Of a stretch of 64,000 nucleotides of DNA, positions 49,478 to 61,531 are shown piece by piece. The stretch's first letter is position 1, and each line of letters begins with the position of its first letter. The stretch covers positions 14,496,285 through 14,560,284 of the forward strand of contig CM067346.1 in assembly GCA_034190875.2 (NCBI GenBank), read 5' to 3'. The stretch comes from Urechis unicinctus. Its lineage: Eukaryota > Annelida > Polychaeta > Xenopneusta > Urechidae. The position numbers were made by a program, and so were the translations under genes. The notes below the pieces were generated by a model. That model was given only the letters and a program-made list of their open reading frames with translations. It was not told the DNA's origin and did no database searches.

Positions 49478-50191
49478 TGTTGATCCTAACGATAACTCTC
49501 AGGAACCAATCGGGAATGTGAATACTATACAGAGGAACAAAAATACAATGGGTAAACATACCATTTTAATGCCAGGAGTCCACCGAAAAAAAATTGACGA
49601 AATTATCGGTACGATAGTTAATTACAAATACGGGATACGCAGAACACACCAGTAAACAATTTTATCAGTGTCAAATTCTGAAGCGACATAATTTGATTGA
49701 CCTTAGGCCAATGCAATTAATGGATAAAGCCGCTTTAAACCGAGATACCATCTCATCAGCAGTCCACTTTTGTGCAAACACGATCAAAAAGCACTGCTAG
49801 GGGCCAATCCACGCTTGCCAGTAGGAAAATAATGTATGAAATCACAACAAAGAATTAACATGCCATTTTACTGATCAAGCATTTACAAAACACCTTAGAA
49901 AATCATTTGCTTTCAGTAGATCAATAATTACCTTATTTCAACGTCTGCAGGTTTATGCTAACTGTACACTACATTCGTAGTTATTAAGAATCGATGTTGA
50001 ATAATTTCACTTTTGAACTTGCTGTTACGATAACAGGTATATTCATATTAACATTTCGTTGTACATTATTGTATATATTGTGTATGATGGTTGTGCACAT
50101 TGAACGGGGTAAAGACTTGTAAAAGTCGTCAGACTTGTGCTTTGTCCCTTAAGCTTCTCTGAATAAAACATTTCTTATCTTATCTTATCTC
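49478..50191 (+). mobile_element. Non-LTR retrotransposon remnant (CR1/L2/jockey-like tail)
   Basis: The 3' end is gaataaaacatt followed by repeats of TTATC (50,172-50,191), typical of LINE-type elements that end in a short tandem repeat rather than poly-A. Upstream, about 49,550-49,630, is a decayed version of a segment that in copy 3 reads YFNARSLRKKIDEI. That is the classic start of a LINE endonuclease domain. The reverse transcriptase is missing, so it is a 5'-truncated or internally deleted copy with several stops. Confidence 0.65.
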
Positions 50192-52189
50192 TCTGCCCAG
50201 ATACACACGCTTCTGGTACGGTCATTGCAGGTTGATGTAATAGGCAATGGCATTTAGACAAACTAGCAACCACACATTATTTTATCAACTTTAACCCCTT
50301 GACCATATGTTTGCACTAATCAAGTAGCAGCATAATTGGACCTCCCACATCTGGAATCTGGATGCTAGCTTTTGTACCCAAACAAACCTATGTTATTGCG
50401 CTCAAACGATAAAAGGAGGTCCAGCCAACAGCATATCAAGGCCAGCTGTTTTGACTCTACTGAATAAATCATCACTGCTAACCCTCAGCGCTACGCAGTT
50501 TGGTTAAGGTCAGAAAGATGTTACCGATGAGATCAACATTGAAGCAGCGCTTCTGATGGGTAACTTCTTAACATTTAAAAAGTAAAATATTACTTAGTTT
50601 ACTGGGCAAGTACGAATTATGTGCAAACTGTCCAGTGCCGCTGGGTCAATCTATTTTAACATCAAAAGAACAATACACCATTTGTTCCTTGACTTATGAT
50701 AAGTTAAACAACAATCGCAGTTCGTGCATCTCTAAAATACTTAGCGAATCATGGAGACAAGCCTGCATCATGTTATAGAGACCACTGGCCTCACTCATGT
50801 TATAGACTTTATGATATCTTGCTCAACTGATAACATGGGCCGATGCTAACATACCTTTTGGTTCTATGTTTAGCGCCTTTTACCCCAGCACAATTAGCAT
50901 AAGATTAACGTTGCCTGCCGCTACAACGTATATGTACGACTTATGTGATGTGTACCGAGAATAATTTTTGGAAGTTCACCGTGCCCCTGGATCAAACAAA
51001 TACACACAATGCGCACCCAATTCCATATTTGACCATGTTTTGTAGCAGCTCACTACACTAACTATTAGTTTAGCTAGGAAGCATTTAGTAAGGCTGTCCC
51101 ACGCATCTTGCACATCCGACATATATCTCCCTGGTGGCAGAGGCTGGCAGATGATTAGGTCGTGGTATGCGATAAATCAACTACGCTTGCGTTGACATTG
51201 TTTTGCGGAGAACACTACGTCATGTACAAGTGTCGGTGCCATTGAAGTGTATGTACATACGCAAAATAGGACGCTACAGCATGACATGTTAAAGATAAAT
51301 ATGCCAAACTACCATGGTGCAGACAGAATTGTAATAACAGCGTGTCTTAACTCAATTGTCTTTATCACTTGCACAGTTTAAAAACCTGCAGTGAACGGAA
51401 GCAAATGATAGGGCGTTATGAGTTCATGTAGTGAAATAACGTCCAAGCAAGACTCGAAAGGGTCTTTTGTTTATGCTGTGAATACATTTAAATTCTACTT
51501 CAAATTTACTTGTGGTTTATCACATTTTGGCGCTTCATTCATAACATCTATGATATACCCTAAAAGGGTTCAGGTCGACTTTGTAGTATTCTTAACTAAC
51601 AGCCTTTAAAACATGCATGCATCGATCACAATAGCATTATTGATTGTTGAAAAAGGATACCATGTGAATAACCAGAAGTATCACGTTGTATGGAATCTGT
51701 CACTCAACCAATGTCATATTGGCCATTGCTTGGACATAAACACAGTCCAATACCAACAACTGCTATGTCTTTCTCCTTTCTTTGAGTGAGTTAGTGTTTT
51801 GACCAGAACCATTAGTGGATGCTGTCATTCAAGGTAAAATACACGCTGTGCGGTACATGTAACAATCCGACGGCCTATCTAGCTGTCAACATATGTGTGA
51901 GAATTGAATAAGCTAATCAAATTATGATCGCTGAATAGCATCATGTGTTGGTTCATTAGATGAGTCAGAAGGCTTATTCATCTAGAAGTGATTATACTTG
52001 CTATTTACATATCCGTACTGACATCAAGGTAAATATCCATCCATATGTAATAAACGATATACAGATGAGCCAGATTGTTATACTTTATGGCATGCAAGCA
52101 TTGGTACGTTTTGCAATTTGACGTAGCACATTATATTTTACACATATTACGTCATGGCTAAAAAGTTGACATAAATGGCATGTTGTGCA
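50192..52189. other. No supported gene
   Basis: Duplicated in copy 3 from 51,132 on. A 63-codon ORF at 51,418-51,609 is partly deleted in copy 3. Bases 50,172-51,131 are absent from copy 3. No recognised motif. Confidence 0.4.
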
Positions 52190-52353
52190 TTATAACTTCG
52201 CCAGTTTGACAGTGGTTGGTATGCGTTTGTTCTTGGCATAATCTAGGCGCTGCGCAACCCGAATAAAGATAATTGAAGCATCTGCAACGCAAGGATCAAT
52301 GCAAATATCGCCTCTAGCGATGTTTCCATCGGTGTAAGTTGTGAACACAACAG
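52190..52353 (-). CDS. Terminal exon-like segment f
   Basis: A 164-nt minus-strand segment after an acceptor-like ctatgacag, ending in TAA at 52,190-52,192. It reads TTYTDGNIARGDICIDPCVA, then DASIIFIRVAQRLDY and KRIPTTVKLAKL. Copy 3 (60,825-60,988) has the same length, acceptor AG and stop, with about six residue changes (for example Phe/Ser, Arg/Ser, Cys/Gly, Leu/Pro). Fixed length and an open frame despite divergence support a real last exon. The family is not recognised. Confidence 0.5.
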
Positions 52354-52929
52354 CTGTCATAGGAATTGTAAACTTTGCGCAAATGCTGTCACGTGGTGAC
52401 AGCCGACGGACAAAAAACAAATTTAAAAAAAATTCCGATCCGCTGCTATTGGGATCCGACCTCCGTTATAACCAATGAATGCTCGTCACAGTGATCTTCA
52501 AATCCAATTAAGCGATTCAAATTCAGTTAAACAATCCACCGATACTTTTATTTGATGGGTTGCGAATAGGTCGGAACCCTAGATCAGACATGTGATGTAT
52601 GATGACCTTCGTCTGTTGATGCGAATGTCTGCAGCTGGAGTTGAATGACACTGGTGACACCTGGACAAACAAGACTCTTCACACTTGTTGATGCTATATC
52701 CACAAGCCTTAAATCATGACTGCTGAATTTCTAAATTTGGAACAGGTGCGAAAACATTTGATTTGGAAGCATATAATACTGCATCAAATCTCACAATAGC
52801 CCAATACAAGGATGTGTTATTACTTGTCCCCGGCTGAGTCGCTTCATTCAATTAAACAACGAGCTTTTCATTGACAAATTACCACAACATCTATTTCCAT
52901 ATTGCGGACGATTGTGGTGGCAAAAATAA

Positions 52930-52991
<62 letters not shown>

Positions 52992-52996
52992 TCTCT
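52930..52996 (+). repeat. (CT)n microsatellite at duplication boundary
   Basis: CT tract with a few TTT/CAC interruptions. The sequence to its left (caaaaataat) matches the right end of the second copy at 61,531, not the sequence left of the 40,936 tract. The homology edge therefore lies in or at the microsatellite. Confidence 0.95.
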
Positions 52997-53255
52997 TCAC
53001 TTATGACCTTGAAGAGGGCATATTAAGTAAAGTCTCCACAAATATACATATAGGTACATTCATTTGGCACACATTCTTAGCACTTTTCCAAATTACCTGA
53101 ACAATTACATTCACAAGATAAAAGCGTCAATGCTAATTTCAGTTGCGATAAGGCAGCTCAATGGTCCCAAACACTGAATAGATCAATCTAAATCCACCGC
53201 GTTCTATAGTGATAAGACATTTTTGCCACAGCTCTTTATAAGGTGATGCACTTAC

Positions 53256-53600
53256 CGGCGATGCTAGTGGTAGATTCCAGGCGTCCTTTGTTTTCCAAAA
53301 CATGTAGGTTTTTGTTGTGATTCTTATTTATGGTGACATATTCGAATGACCTAAATTTTAATTGTTCACGTCGTTTGGCCCGGTTACTAATTGTCAAAAT
53401 ATTCTTTCGAGTTCCTGGATTAATCATAAGAACCCAGCAACGGTTAGTTGTCTCCCGAGCGTAATCATTGTATGGATCAAGAATCGAGAGGATCACCTAT
53501 CTTTTGGAAAACGCCGTAAATTTCATTACGACCGGCTTCCTGTTAATTGTCAAATAGCCGCCGTGATTGCACCAGATGACTGATATCCATTCATATAAGT
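53256..53600 (-). CDS. Exon-like segment d, long form in copy 3
   Basis: Same acceptor-like start (53,600) and donor (53,254-53,255) as in copies 1 and 2, but about 220 nt longer because of internal extra sequence. The extra part is open on minus from 53,496 (it reads TTNRCWVLMINPGTRKNILT, then REQLKFRSFEYVTINK). A TAG interrupts the frame from the acceptor side. Either copies 1 and 2 lost this part or copy 3 gained it; the extra length is not a multiple of three. Confidence 0.35.
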
Positions 53601-54075
53601 CTGGTGTTAAAGACTATTAGACCGAATAAACGCTTAGCACAGGTGACATACATGCAAGTGCATATACGACTACTTATATGTTCTGCGTCTCATAACTATG
53701 GACGAGATCATTATGGAATTACTATCACTCGTATAAAACATTACTTTGAAACAACTCAGATATATGGCGCTATGATTACATCACCGATCGATTTATGCTG
53801 GTAACCTTGCCCTGGAGAAAATAAGATCAATGTTGTAATGCTTATGCAGGCTAATTTGTCCATTAATGCTGATCTCAGATAAAGTTAAGATTATAAGTCT
53901 GTGACATTGTAATGGCGTAAGGTTGATCTAAACAAACTTGAGGTGTCTTGTGATCAGGAAGGGACACCTCTGGCTGGACGATTCCGTGCGTTTGTACCGC
54001 AGAACAGCTGAGCTTTTCCTGACAGTCATATTATAGCTTACAAGGACATTTAAGGCAGCTGTGTGTGTTTTGTAC

Positions 54076-54301
54076 CATCTCATCACGGGGTTTTGCTTCA
54101 CAATATTTGCCAAAGCATGTTGAGTGAAGCGTGTAGGCTGTAAGTCATCCGGCAAATGTATATAAAAATAACTGCATGTACACCCCGCCGACCTCTCTTG
54201 ACCTGTAATATAACCCAACAATGCGGCAATGTGATAGTACACATTGGAATATGCAAATTGAACGTACTGCAACCAGGCACTGCGTTGTCGCTGCCCAACG
54301 A
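54076..54301 (-). CDS. Exon-like segment c, 30 nt longer in copy 3
   Basis: Matches 24,096-24,291 with 30 extra nt coding about ten residues (SAWLQYVQF and neighbours) between GQR and YSNVYYH. The frame stays open into a longer ORF (53,928-54,314). Proposed donor is gatg|gtacaa and acceptor gcaagcag, as in copy 1. An exact in-frame length change in an otherwise indel-rich comparison supports coding. Confidence 0.5.
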
Positions 54302-54600
54302 CTGCTTGCATCATTTCATACAGCAGTTATTACACAAACCCGCTTGATTGTATATCATTGAGTAGGTTGTCATGGTCGCATGGCTATATTCTAACATACA
54401 CATACCGGCCACATAAAGCCAACGTTATCTGCGACAGTTATCTTGGCTGACAGCAACTGTTTGATGGTTTCAAAAGGATAGCATTGTCAAAATAGGGTAT
54501 TAATTATTTCCATTAATAATAGCATTCGTGCTTGTAATGTTTTATGGGTCAATGTATGGAAACAACTGCAAGAAATAAACAAACCGGTAGCCACGGAATC

Positions 54601-55059
54601 TGATATGTAGTTACGTGTGGGATGGGTTAGTTTATTGTCCGATATTACGACTGATTGCACATCTCTGTGGCCATCCCGTGAAGACTATGGTCATTTATGT
54701 TATCTGGTAGACGCCATTGTAACGATGTTGTGAACAAGAGGTTTTCATTTCGTAAAAGCAGCAAATGCGTTTTAGGGCACATGTGCATCAGTAAAGGGCG
54801 TGGGGGAGGTGTAGGGAGGAAATTGTTTGGCGATGTATTGTGTTTGTTGGTCGAGTGAGTGTGGTAGGACAAAGTTGGTGTTTCGGTCTTCTATTGACCT
54901 GAAATAGATTCACACACGACAATCACGATAACAACATGCCCCATCACGTAGGCTAAGTCCAGTATAATTGCCGGCTTTTGGTGAGCTGTAATCAGCCGCC
55001 CGTCTGTGCTTTATTGGCAGCGTGGGCATTCTAAAATGGCAACAAAACATAACACACAC
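54601..55059. other. Segment b deleted in copy 3
   Basis: The equivalent of 24,601-24,754 is missing at 54,600/54,601, with TAG on both sides in the longer copies, consistent with a microhomology deletion. The remaining ORF on minus (54,645-54,872) is a Pro-rich frame also open in copy 1 (24,789-25,082), of doubtful meaning. Confidence 0.6.
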
Positions 55060-55199
55060 CTGATTTCGGTTAGGACGGCATCGCACGTCGTATTCCACAG
55101 TGTTTGATGGTCATTCAGACGGCGGTTTACGACCGGCGGTGTTAGTTTGGGTGTGGATGGGTGCAGGTTTCCTTCACTGATGCCTCGTCCATGCCTTGT
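55060..55199 (-). CDS. Exon-like segment a, copy 3
   Basis: Keeps the frame of 25,206-25,345 (VVNRRLNDHQTLWNTTCDAV) and the ag|gtgtgt donor, with about three residue changes. It probably belongs to a gene copy disabled by loss of segment b. Confidence 0.38.
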
Positions 55200-55548
55200 T
55201 CAGTTTGTTCCTCATATGCGCCCAAAACTATTCTGTTTGCTCTTTAATACGCATCGCTACATTCTTTGACCTCTATCCAACCAGATATTAAGGCATCTGG
55301 AATTGCTAATAGAAGACCATTGGTTTCAGATGGTGTTTACGGAATTGGGGGACATGCACAGCAGCGGGGACGCTGCTTATGTCGGTGTCAACTAGATAAA
55401 TCAGATGAAATCAGAGTGGAAATACAGTCATGATAGACCTACATAGTTCCTTCAAATGGTGATGTTTACGACCAGAGTCTCGTTAGCAGGTAGTGACTCA
55501 AGGTACACCTATTAGTTGTGATGCCATTCAACATTTCTCAATAGATAT

Positions 55549-56776
55549 AGAAAATGGGAGGCTGTGTGGATCATATCTCGTAGTTACCAAGATGTACATC
55601 GAGATCAGTATAGTAGTGCACGCCAACGATAGCTAATTAGTGTTTAGATATGGCGTTTCAAGACCATTCATGCCAATACCTCATGCGGGGAACGTAAACA
55701 ACCATTTCAGTTTCACCTCTTTACAGAGTTTCCTCAAAGATCGTGCAGTGTGCCACGTCGAGTAAATGCTGCTGTAATTGCTCAGCATTTGGTGCCAGAA
55801 ACTCGTCACGCCGACATTAACCACTTAGCAGGATGTGTGATTTGATGTCACAAAGTTCGTATCGCCTTACATTTCGGCTGATCAAGTTAAGGCGTTTAAT
55901 CAAAAGAAAGGTGCACATGCCGCAGAGGGAAGGATATAGCCAGAAGAGCAGTCAAGCGTTCGCAGATGATTGACGGCCCTTGTAGGGGGGATCGATGTCC
56001 CGCAAAGCACTCCCCAGTTGACGAGCATGGCTGACGTAAACGAAATTATTTCGTCCTGTTTGCTAGTTGATTTGTTCTGCCCTTAAAATTCAATATTTCG
56101 TCACGGGTGGCGTCTGTGATGCGAAAACACGATCAACGAGTTGACCATTTCATTGACATCCTTGCAGCTATATTTTAAAATACAAGCTTCACAGCCAATG
56201 TTCGGTAAATCGCAAAAAACCAACGTTGCAACAATACGTAACTGACCAACAGTTTGAGTATCGCATGTTCGATCAAGTGTTCGACGGGAGAATAAAAAAA
56301 TTCGTCCTTAACTAAGATGTAGCCTGTCTCGCCCTCGGGGAACACTAATCATTATCATTTCATTCTATTGTAACCGCCATGAACAGCCCATAGAACGCCC
56401 ACAGACTGACCGTAAAGCTTGTGATCACAACATCGTACAGGGATGCTTGCTTAGTGGCTTCCTAAGGGCAGAGCCCTAAAGGGCGTATGGGTTCCATAAA
56501 CACCTATAAGTCTCATGTGACCTAAGCATTAGACAGGAAATCTCATAGTGATGCTAGGTCAACTTGTCTATAGCAATATATAAAATTGGCCAATTATATG
56601 TTTGAACAAATCATCATGCGTACTCAATAAAACGTCTTCTATTACATATTGATGTACATTATTTTAGGTTGGGAAATATTGCTATTTTTAGGCTTCAGCT
56701 GTCTGTATTTTTTTGGTGATTCTATATTATAAATGTAGTTCGTTGATTATAGACGGCGGAAACTAAAGCTTCTGTT
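55549..56776. other. 1.2 kb extra segment in copy 3
   Basis: Sits between sequences that are contiguous in copies 1 and 2 (caatagata and aatcatcatgg). No terminal inverted repeats, target-site duplication, poly-A or long ORF is visible. GC content is somewhat higher than the surroundings. It could be an insertion into copy 3 or ancestral sequence lost from the other copies. Confidence 0.7.
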
Positions 56777-57667
56777 AATCATCATGGTTATTCATTATTG
56801 TTATTTGTCTCATTTGCTTATTTATAACCTTCGATAACATTTTGTCTCTGTTACCGCCAGTGCATTTCTTTGTTATACAGCCCATTTATTTTTAAATGAC
56901 GTGTAAAAAGCTATATATGTACCAGGGTAATATTTAACATCAAACGAGGTACACATGAGGCCAATGTGTTAAATATAGTTATATCATGACACATATAAGA
57001 CAAAATAATAAATAATCTTTCGTGGTATAATACCACAAATTAACATAGATTTTGATACCAGTCTGTTTCTCATATTGCACGACTAGTAAGGCGAGGAGCC
57101 CTCATATCAGTATATTGCTGTGGTCTTGCGGTGTTTGATAATTAATCTGTATATGCATCGTGTAATAATATCAATGAATAAGTTCTCAATGATAACTTCA
57201 AGAGCAAGATTGGATCCCTATCAGTAAACGACATTTGTACGTTAACATTTCGCCGCATGTGTTAAAGTGTTTTCTAAAATCCATTGCAAATCTGTTTTGA
57301 GCCGACACCAAACAGTTGAAATATATTTAATTAGAAGTTATTGCTATGAGATTTAATACAGTTATGAAACGGAGCTGTTATTTATGTTTTAAAAAGCGAA
57401 ATGTAACATTCGAAGTGATAGGTCATGAAGATATATTTGGAACAATGGAGAGAAAATGTAGTAAAATGCAATAATGATTGAGAAGTGGGGCGTGATATGT
57501 GTAATTTCACATTGATAGCAATTAACCCCGCTTCCATCGTGACCGCCAAAACTGCTGGTGACGTATGGTGAACACATCTGTAATAAATTCCTTTGAAACA
57601 GTATTATGTTATCCTGTAATATGGTTTGGGATGTAGCAAACTAATATATACATAGAGGTAGAAAAAA

Positions 57668-57884
<217 letters not shown>

Positions 57885-58060
57885 CAGAAGACTGAAGCAT
57901 ACAATTGTCGTCAGGTGGTTTTTTACACGTAAAAAAGGATACTTTTGCTAGTATGTTTGCAAGAGACTATCTGAAAGTTTAAAGTTGTAATTTTCCGCTG
58001 ATATGATCTTGCCCACCATTGGCTAACGCTATTCAAATATCGTCATATTTGTTTTGCAAG

Positions 58061-58247
58061 CTAAGTCTAAAACACAGAATACTTCTTATAATTTTCTTGT
58101 TCTTGGGGACCGACTGAGGAATGAATCAAACTACGCTCACGTCAAGCGATTTGCTTTCGAATATCGTGTTCAGTTACGAGGGGTTCCTGGAGCGACGGGA
58201 TCTTCAGACCATTGGCGTCATGGTGCTATTATTGTCAAGACAAACGA
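58061..58247 (+). CDS. Exon-like segment e, open in copy 3
   Basis: Reads GDRLRNESNYAHVKRFAFEY, then VQLRGVPGATGSSDHWRHGA and IIVKTNE, ending at a donor acga|gtgagc. Copy 2's version has a stop. The acceptor seen in copy 2 (tttattttacag) is missing here, replaced by ttttgcaag. Each copy thus has a different defect. No family recognised. Confidence 0.4.
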
Positions 58248-58875
58248 GTGAGCGGTCACTCATAATCCAAGGCGCTCGATACAATGGGTAGCGTGCATTT
58301 GTTTTTGAGACATTGCAGTGCCAATCAGCAAGTGTAAAACGCCCCCTTTGTCATACATTTCATAGTTTCAGTCAATTACAAAGGACTAGGAACAGTTTCT
58401 GACAAGTTGAAAGGAGTAAAGTAGGGAATAATTGCATGGCTGTACTATACGCAACAATAAACAATATATAAAGTTAGAATTATAGAAATGGCCAGGTCTT
58501 TGCTCTTCAATATACATATATATATATATACATATGGGATTTCAAATTCATTCGTATCAATTTCTCTACCCGTTTATACATAACTCGCCATGTGACGTGC
58601 TTATTCATTGGACGAAGCCGATTTATATTAATGACTGCCTTCAATTGAAACAACTCCCGGCAATGATATAAACATCAGCTATTGTACATGCCCTACCCGC
58701 TTCCGTGCTCTCAAGGGTCATTGACGCATTAACATCACCAAACGGCTAACATCACTCAACGAACTTGAACAGGTCTTTGCGGAACTCAACTAGAAAATTC
58801 GACAACCACGTATTGCTATACCTCTCGGGGATATGAAGTCATCTTTGTATACTAAACTCGAGCATACAATCTCAA

Positions 58876-59683
58876 ATGTCAATGGTGTTGATCCTGACGA
58901 TAACTCTCAGGAAGAAAAAAACGTATATACCAGGAACCAATCGGGAATGTGAATACTATACAGAGGAACAAAAGTGTGAGTACATAAATAGCATAGATAA
59001 AAATGCAATGGGTAAACATACCATCATCTATTTTAATGCCAGGAGTCTACGAAAAAAAATTGACGAAATTATCGGTACGATGATTAATTACAAATACGGG
59101 ATAAGCAGAACACACCATCTGAAGCGACATAATTTGATTGAACTTAGGCCAATGCAGTTAATGTATAAAGCCGTTTTAAACCGAGATACCATCTCACCTG
59201 CAGTCCACCTTTGTGCTAACACATACGACACATAGCTATTCCAGAATTCTGGATAACGTGGATACAAGACAAAATCACTCATTGGTAATCCCACGATCAA
59301 AAGCACTGCTAGGGGCCAATCCACGCTTGCCAGTAGGAAAATAATGTATGAAATCACAACAAAGAATTAACATGCCATTTTACTTATCAAGTATTTTCAA
59401 AACACCTTAGAAAATCATTCGCTTTCAGTAGATCAATAATTACCTTATTTCAACGTCTGCAGGTTTATGCTAACTGTACACTATATTCGTAGTTATTAAG
59501 AATCGATGTTGAATAATTTCACTTTAGAACTTGCTGTTACGATAAAAGGTATATTCATATTAACATTTCGTCGCACATTATTGTATATATTGTGTATGAT
59601 GGTTGTGCACATTGAACGGGGTAAAGACTTGTAAAAGTCGTCAGACTTGTGCTTTGTCCCTTAAGCTTCTCTGAATAAAACAT
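58876..59683 (+). mobile_element. Non-LTR retrotransposon remnant, copy 3
   Basis: Second copy of 49,478-50,191, better preserved at the 5' side: an open frame (58,876-59,235) includes YYTEEQKCEYI, then HTIIYFNARSLRKKIDEI, the signature start of a LINE-type AP-endonuclease ORF. It then runs into unrelated sequence and a stop; no reverse transcriptase is present. The 3' end stops at gaataaaacat without the TTATC tail, where the 960-bp loss relative to copy 2 begins. Confidence 0.65.
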
Positions 59684-60320
59684 GGTGGCAGAGGCTGGCC
59701 GATAATTAGGTTGTGGTATGCGATAAATCAACTACGCTTGCGTTGACATTGTAGTATGGTTAGCACTCAGTAATGAAAAACCAATATTTCACATTGTTTT
59801 GCGGAGAATACTACGTCATGTACAAGTGTCGGTGCCATTGAAGTGTATGTACATACGCAAAATAGGACGCTACAGCATGACATGTTAAAGATAAATATAC
59901 CAAAATACCATGGTGCAGACAGAATAGTAATAACAGCGTGTCTTAACTCATTTGTCTTTATCACTTGCACAGTTTAAAAACCTGCAGTGAACGGAAGCAC
60001 GTGATAGGGAGTTATGAGTTCATGTAGTAAAATAACGTCCACGCTTCATTCATAACATCTATGATATACCCTAAAAGGGTTCATGTCGACTTTGTAGTAT
60101 TCTTAACTAACAGCCTTTAAAACATGCATGCATCGATCACAATAGCATTATTGATTGATGAAGAAGGATACCATTTGAATAACCAGAAGTATCACGTTGT
60201 ATAGAATCTGTCACTCAACCAATGTCATATAGGCCCTTGCTTGGACATAAACACAGTCCAATACCAACAAATGCTATGTCTTTCTCCTTTCTCTGAGTGA
60301 GTGTTTTGACCAGAACCATT

Positions 60321-60454
60321 TGCCCCGCGGGTCGCAAGGTGCAACCCGCGCACAGTCGATACGTTCCCACACTCTAGACTGTGTATTTACTCTTGTGGCT
60401 TTAACAAAAAACAGATCATTTGACAACCATGTGAACTACGCTACCGAGATAACG
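60321..60454. other. 134-bp GC-rich insert with two hairpins
   Basis: Replaces two bases (ag) of the copy 2 sequence after cagaaccatt. It contains cgcgggt...acccgcg (about 60,326-60,350) and acagtc...gactgt (about 60,353-60,382). No ORF, promoter boxes or target duplication is visible. It could be a small mobile element or structured RNA. Confidence 0.6.
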
Positions 60455-60824
60455 TGGATGCTGTCATTCAAGGTAAAATACACGCGGTACATGTAACAAT
60501 CCGACGGCCTATCTAGCTGTCAACATATGTGTGAGGATTGAATAAGCTAATCAAATTATGATCGCTGAATAGCATCATGTGTTGGTTCATTAGATGAGTC
60601 AGAAGGCTTATTCATCTAGAAGTGATTATACTTGCTAGTTACATATCCGTACTGACATCAAGGTAAATATCCATCCATATGTAATAAACGATATATAGAT
60701 GAGCCAGATTGTTATACTTTATGGCATGCAAGCATTTGGTACGTTTTGCAATTTGACGTAGCACATTATATTTTACACATATTACGTCATGGCTAAAAAG
60801 TTGACATAAATGGCATGTTGTGCG

Positions 60825-60988
60825 TTATAACTTCGCCAGTTTGACAGTGATTGGTATGCGTTTGTTCTTGGTATAATCTGGGCGCTGCGCGACCCGAATA
60901 AAGATAATTGAAGCATCTGCAACGCCGGGATCAATGCAAATATCGCCTGAAGCGATGTTTCCATCAGTGTAAGTTGTGGACACAACAG
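60825..60988 (-). CDS. Terminal exon-like segment f, copy 3
   Basis: Same length, acceptor AG (ctgacag) and TAA as 52,190-52,353. It reads TTYTDGNIASGDICIDPGVA, then QRPDYTKNKRIPITVKLAKL. Most differences from the other copy change the amino acid, which suggests weak constraint or divergent selection. The upstream exon is not identified. Confidence 0.5.
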
Positions 60989-61531
60989 CTGTCAGTTGGT
61001 GACTGCCGACGGACAAAATACAAATTTAAAAAAAATTCCGATCCGCTTCTATTGGGAGCCGACCTCCGTTATAACCAATGAATGCTCGTCACAGTGATCT
61101 TCAACTCCAATTAAGCGATTCAAATTCAGTTAAACAATCCACCGATACTTTTGTTTGATGGGTTGTGAATAGGTCGAAACCCTAGATCAGACATGTGATG
61201 TATGATGACCTTCATCTGTTGATGCGAATGTCTGCAGCTGGAGTTGAATGACACTGGTGACACCTGGACAAACAAGACTCTTCACACTTGTTGATGCTAT
61301 ATCCACAAGCCTTAAATCATGACTGCTGAATTTCTAAATTTGGAACAGATGCGAAAACATTTGATTTGGAAGCATATAATACTGCACCTAATCTCACAAT
61401 AGCCCGTACAAGGATGTGTTATTACTTGTCCCCGGCTGAGCCGCTTCATTCAATTAAACAACGAGCTTTTCATTGACAAATTACCACAACATCTATTTCC
61501 ATATTGCGGACGATTGTGGTGGCAAAAATAA

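Noticed and set aside
60321-60454. tRNA gene
   Set aside because: Stems are present but no cloverleaf, T-loop motif or acceptor pairing.
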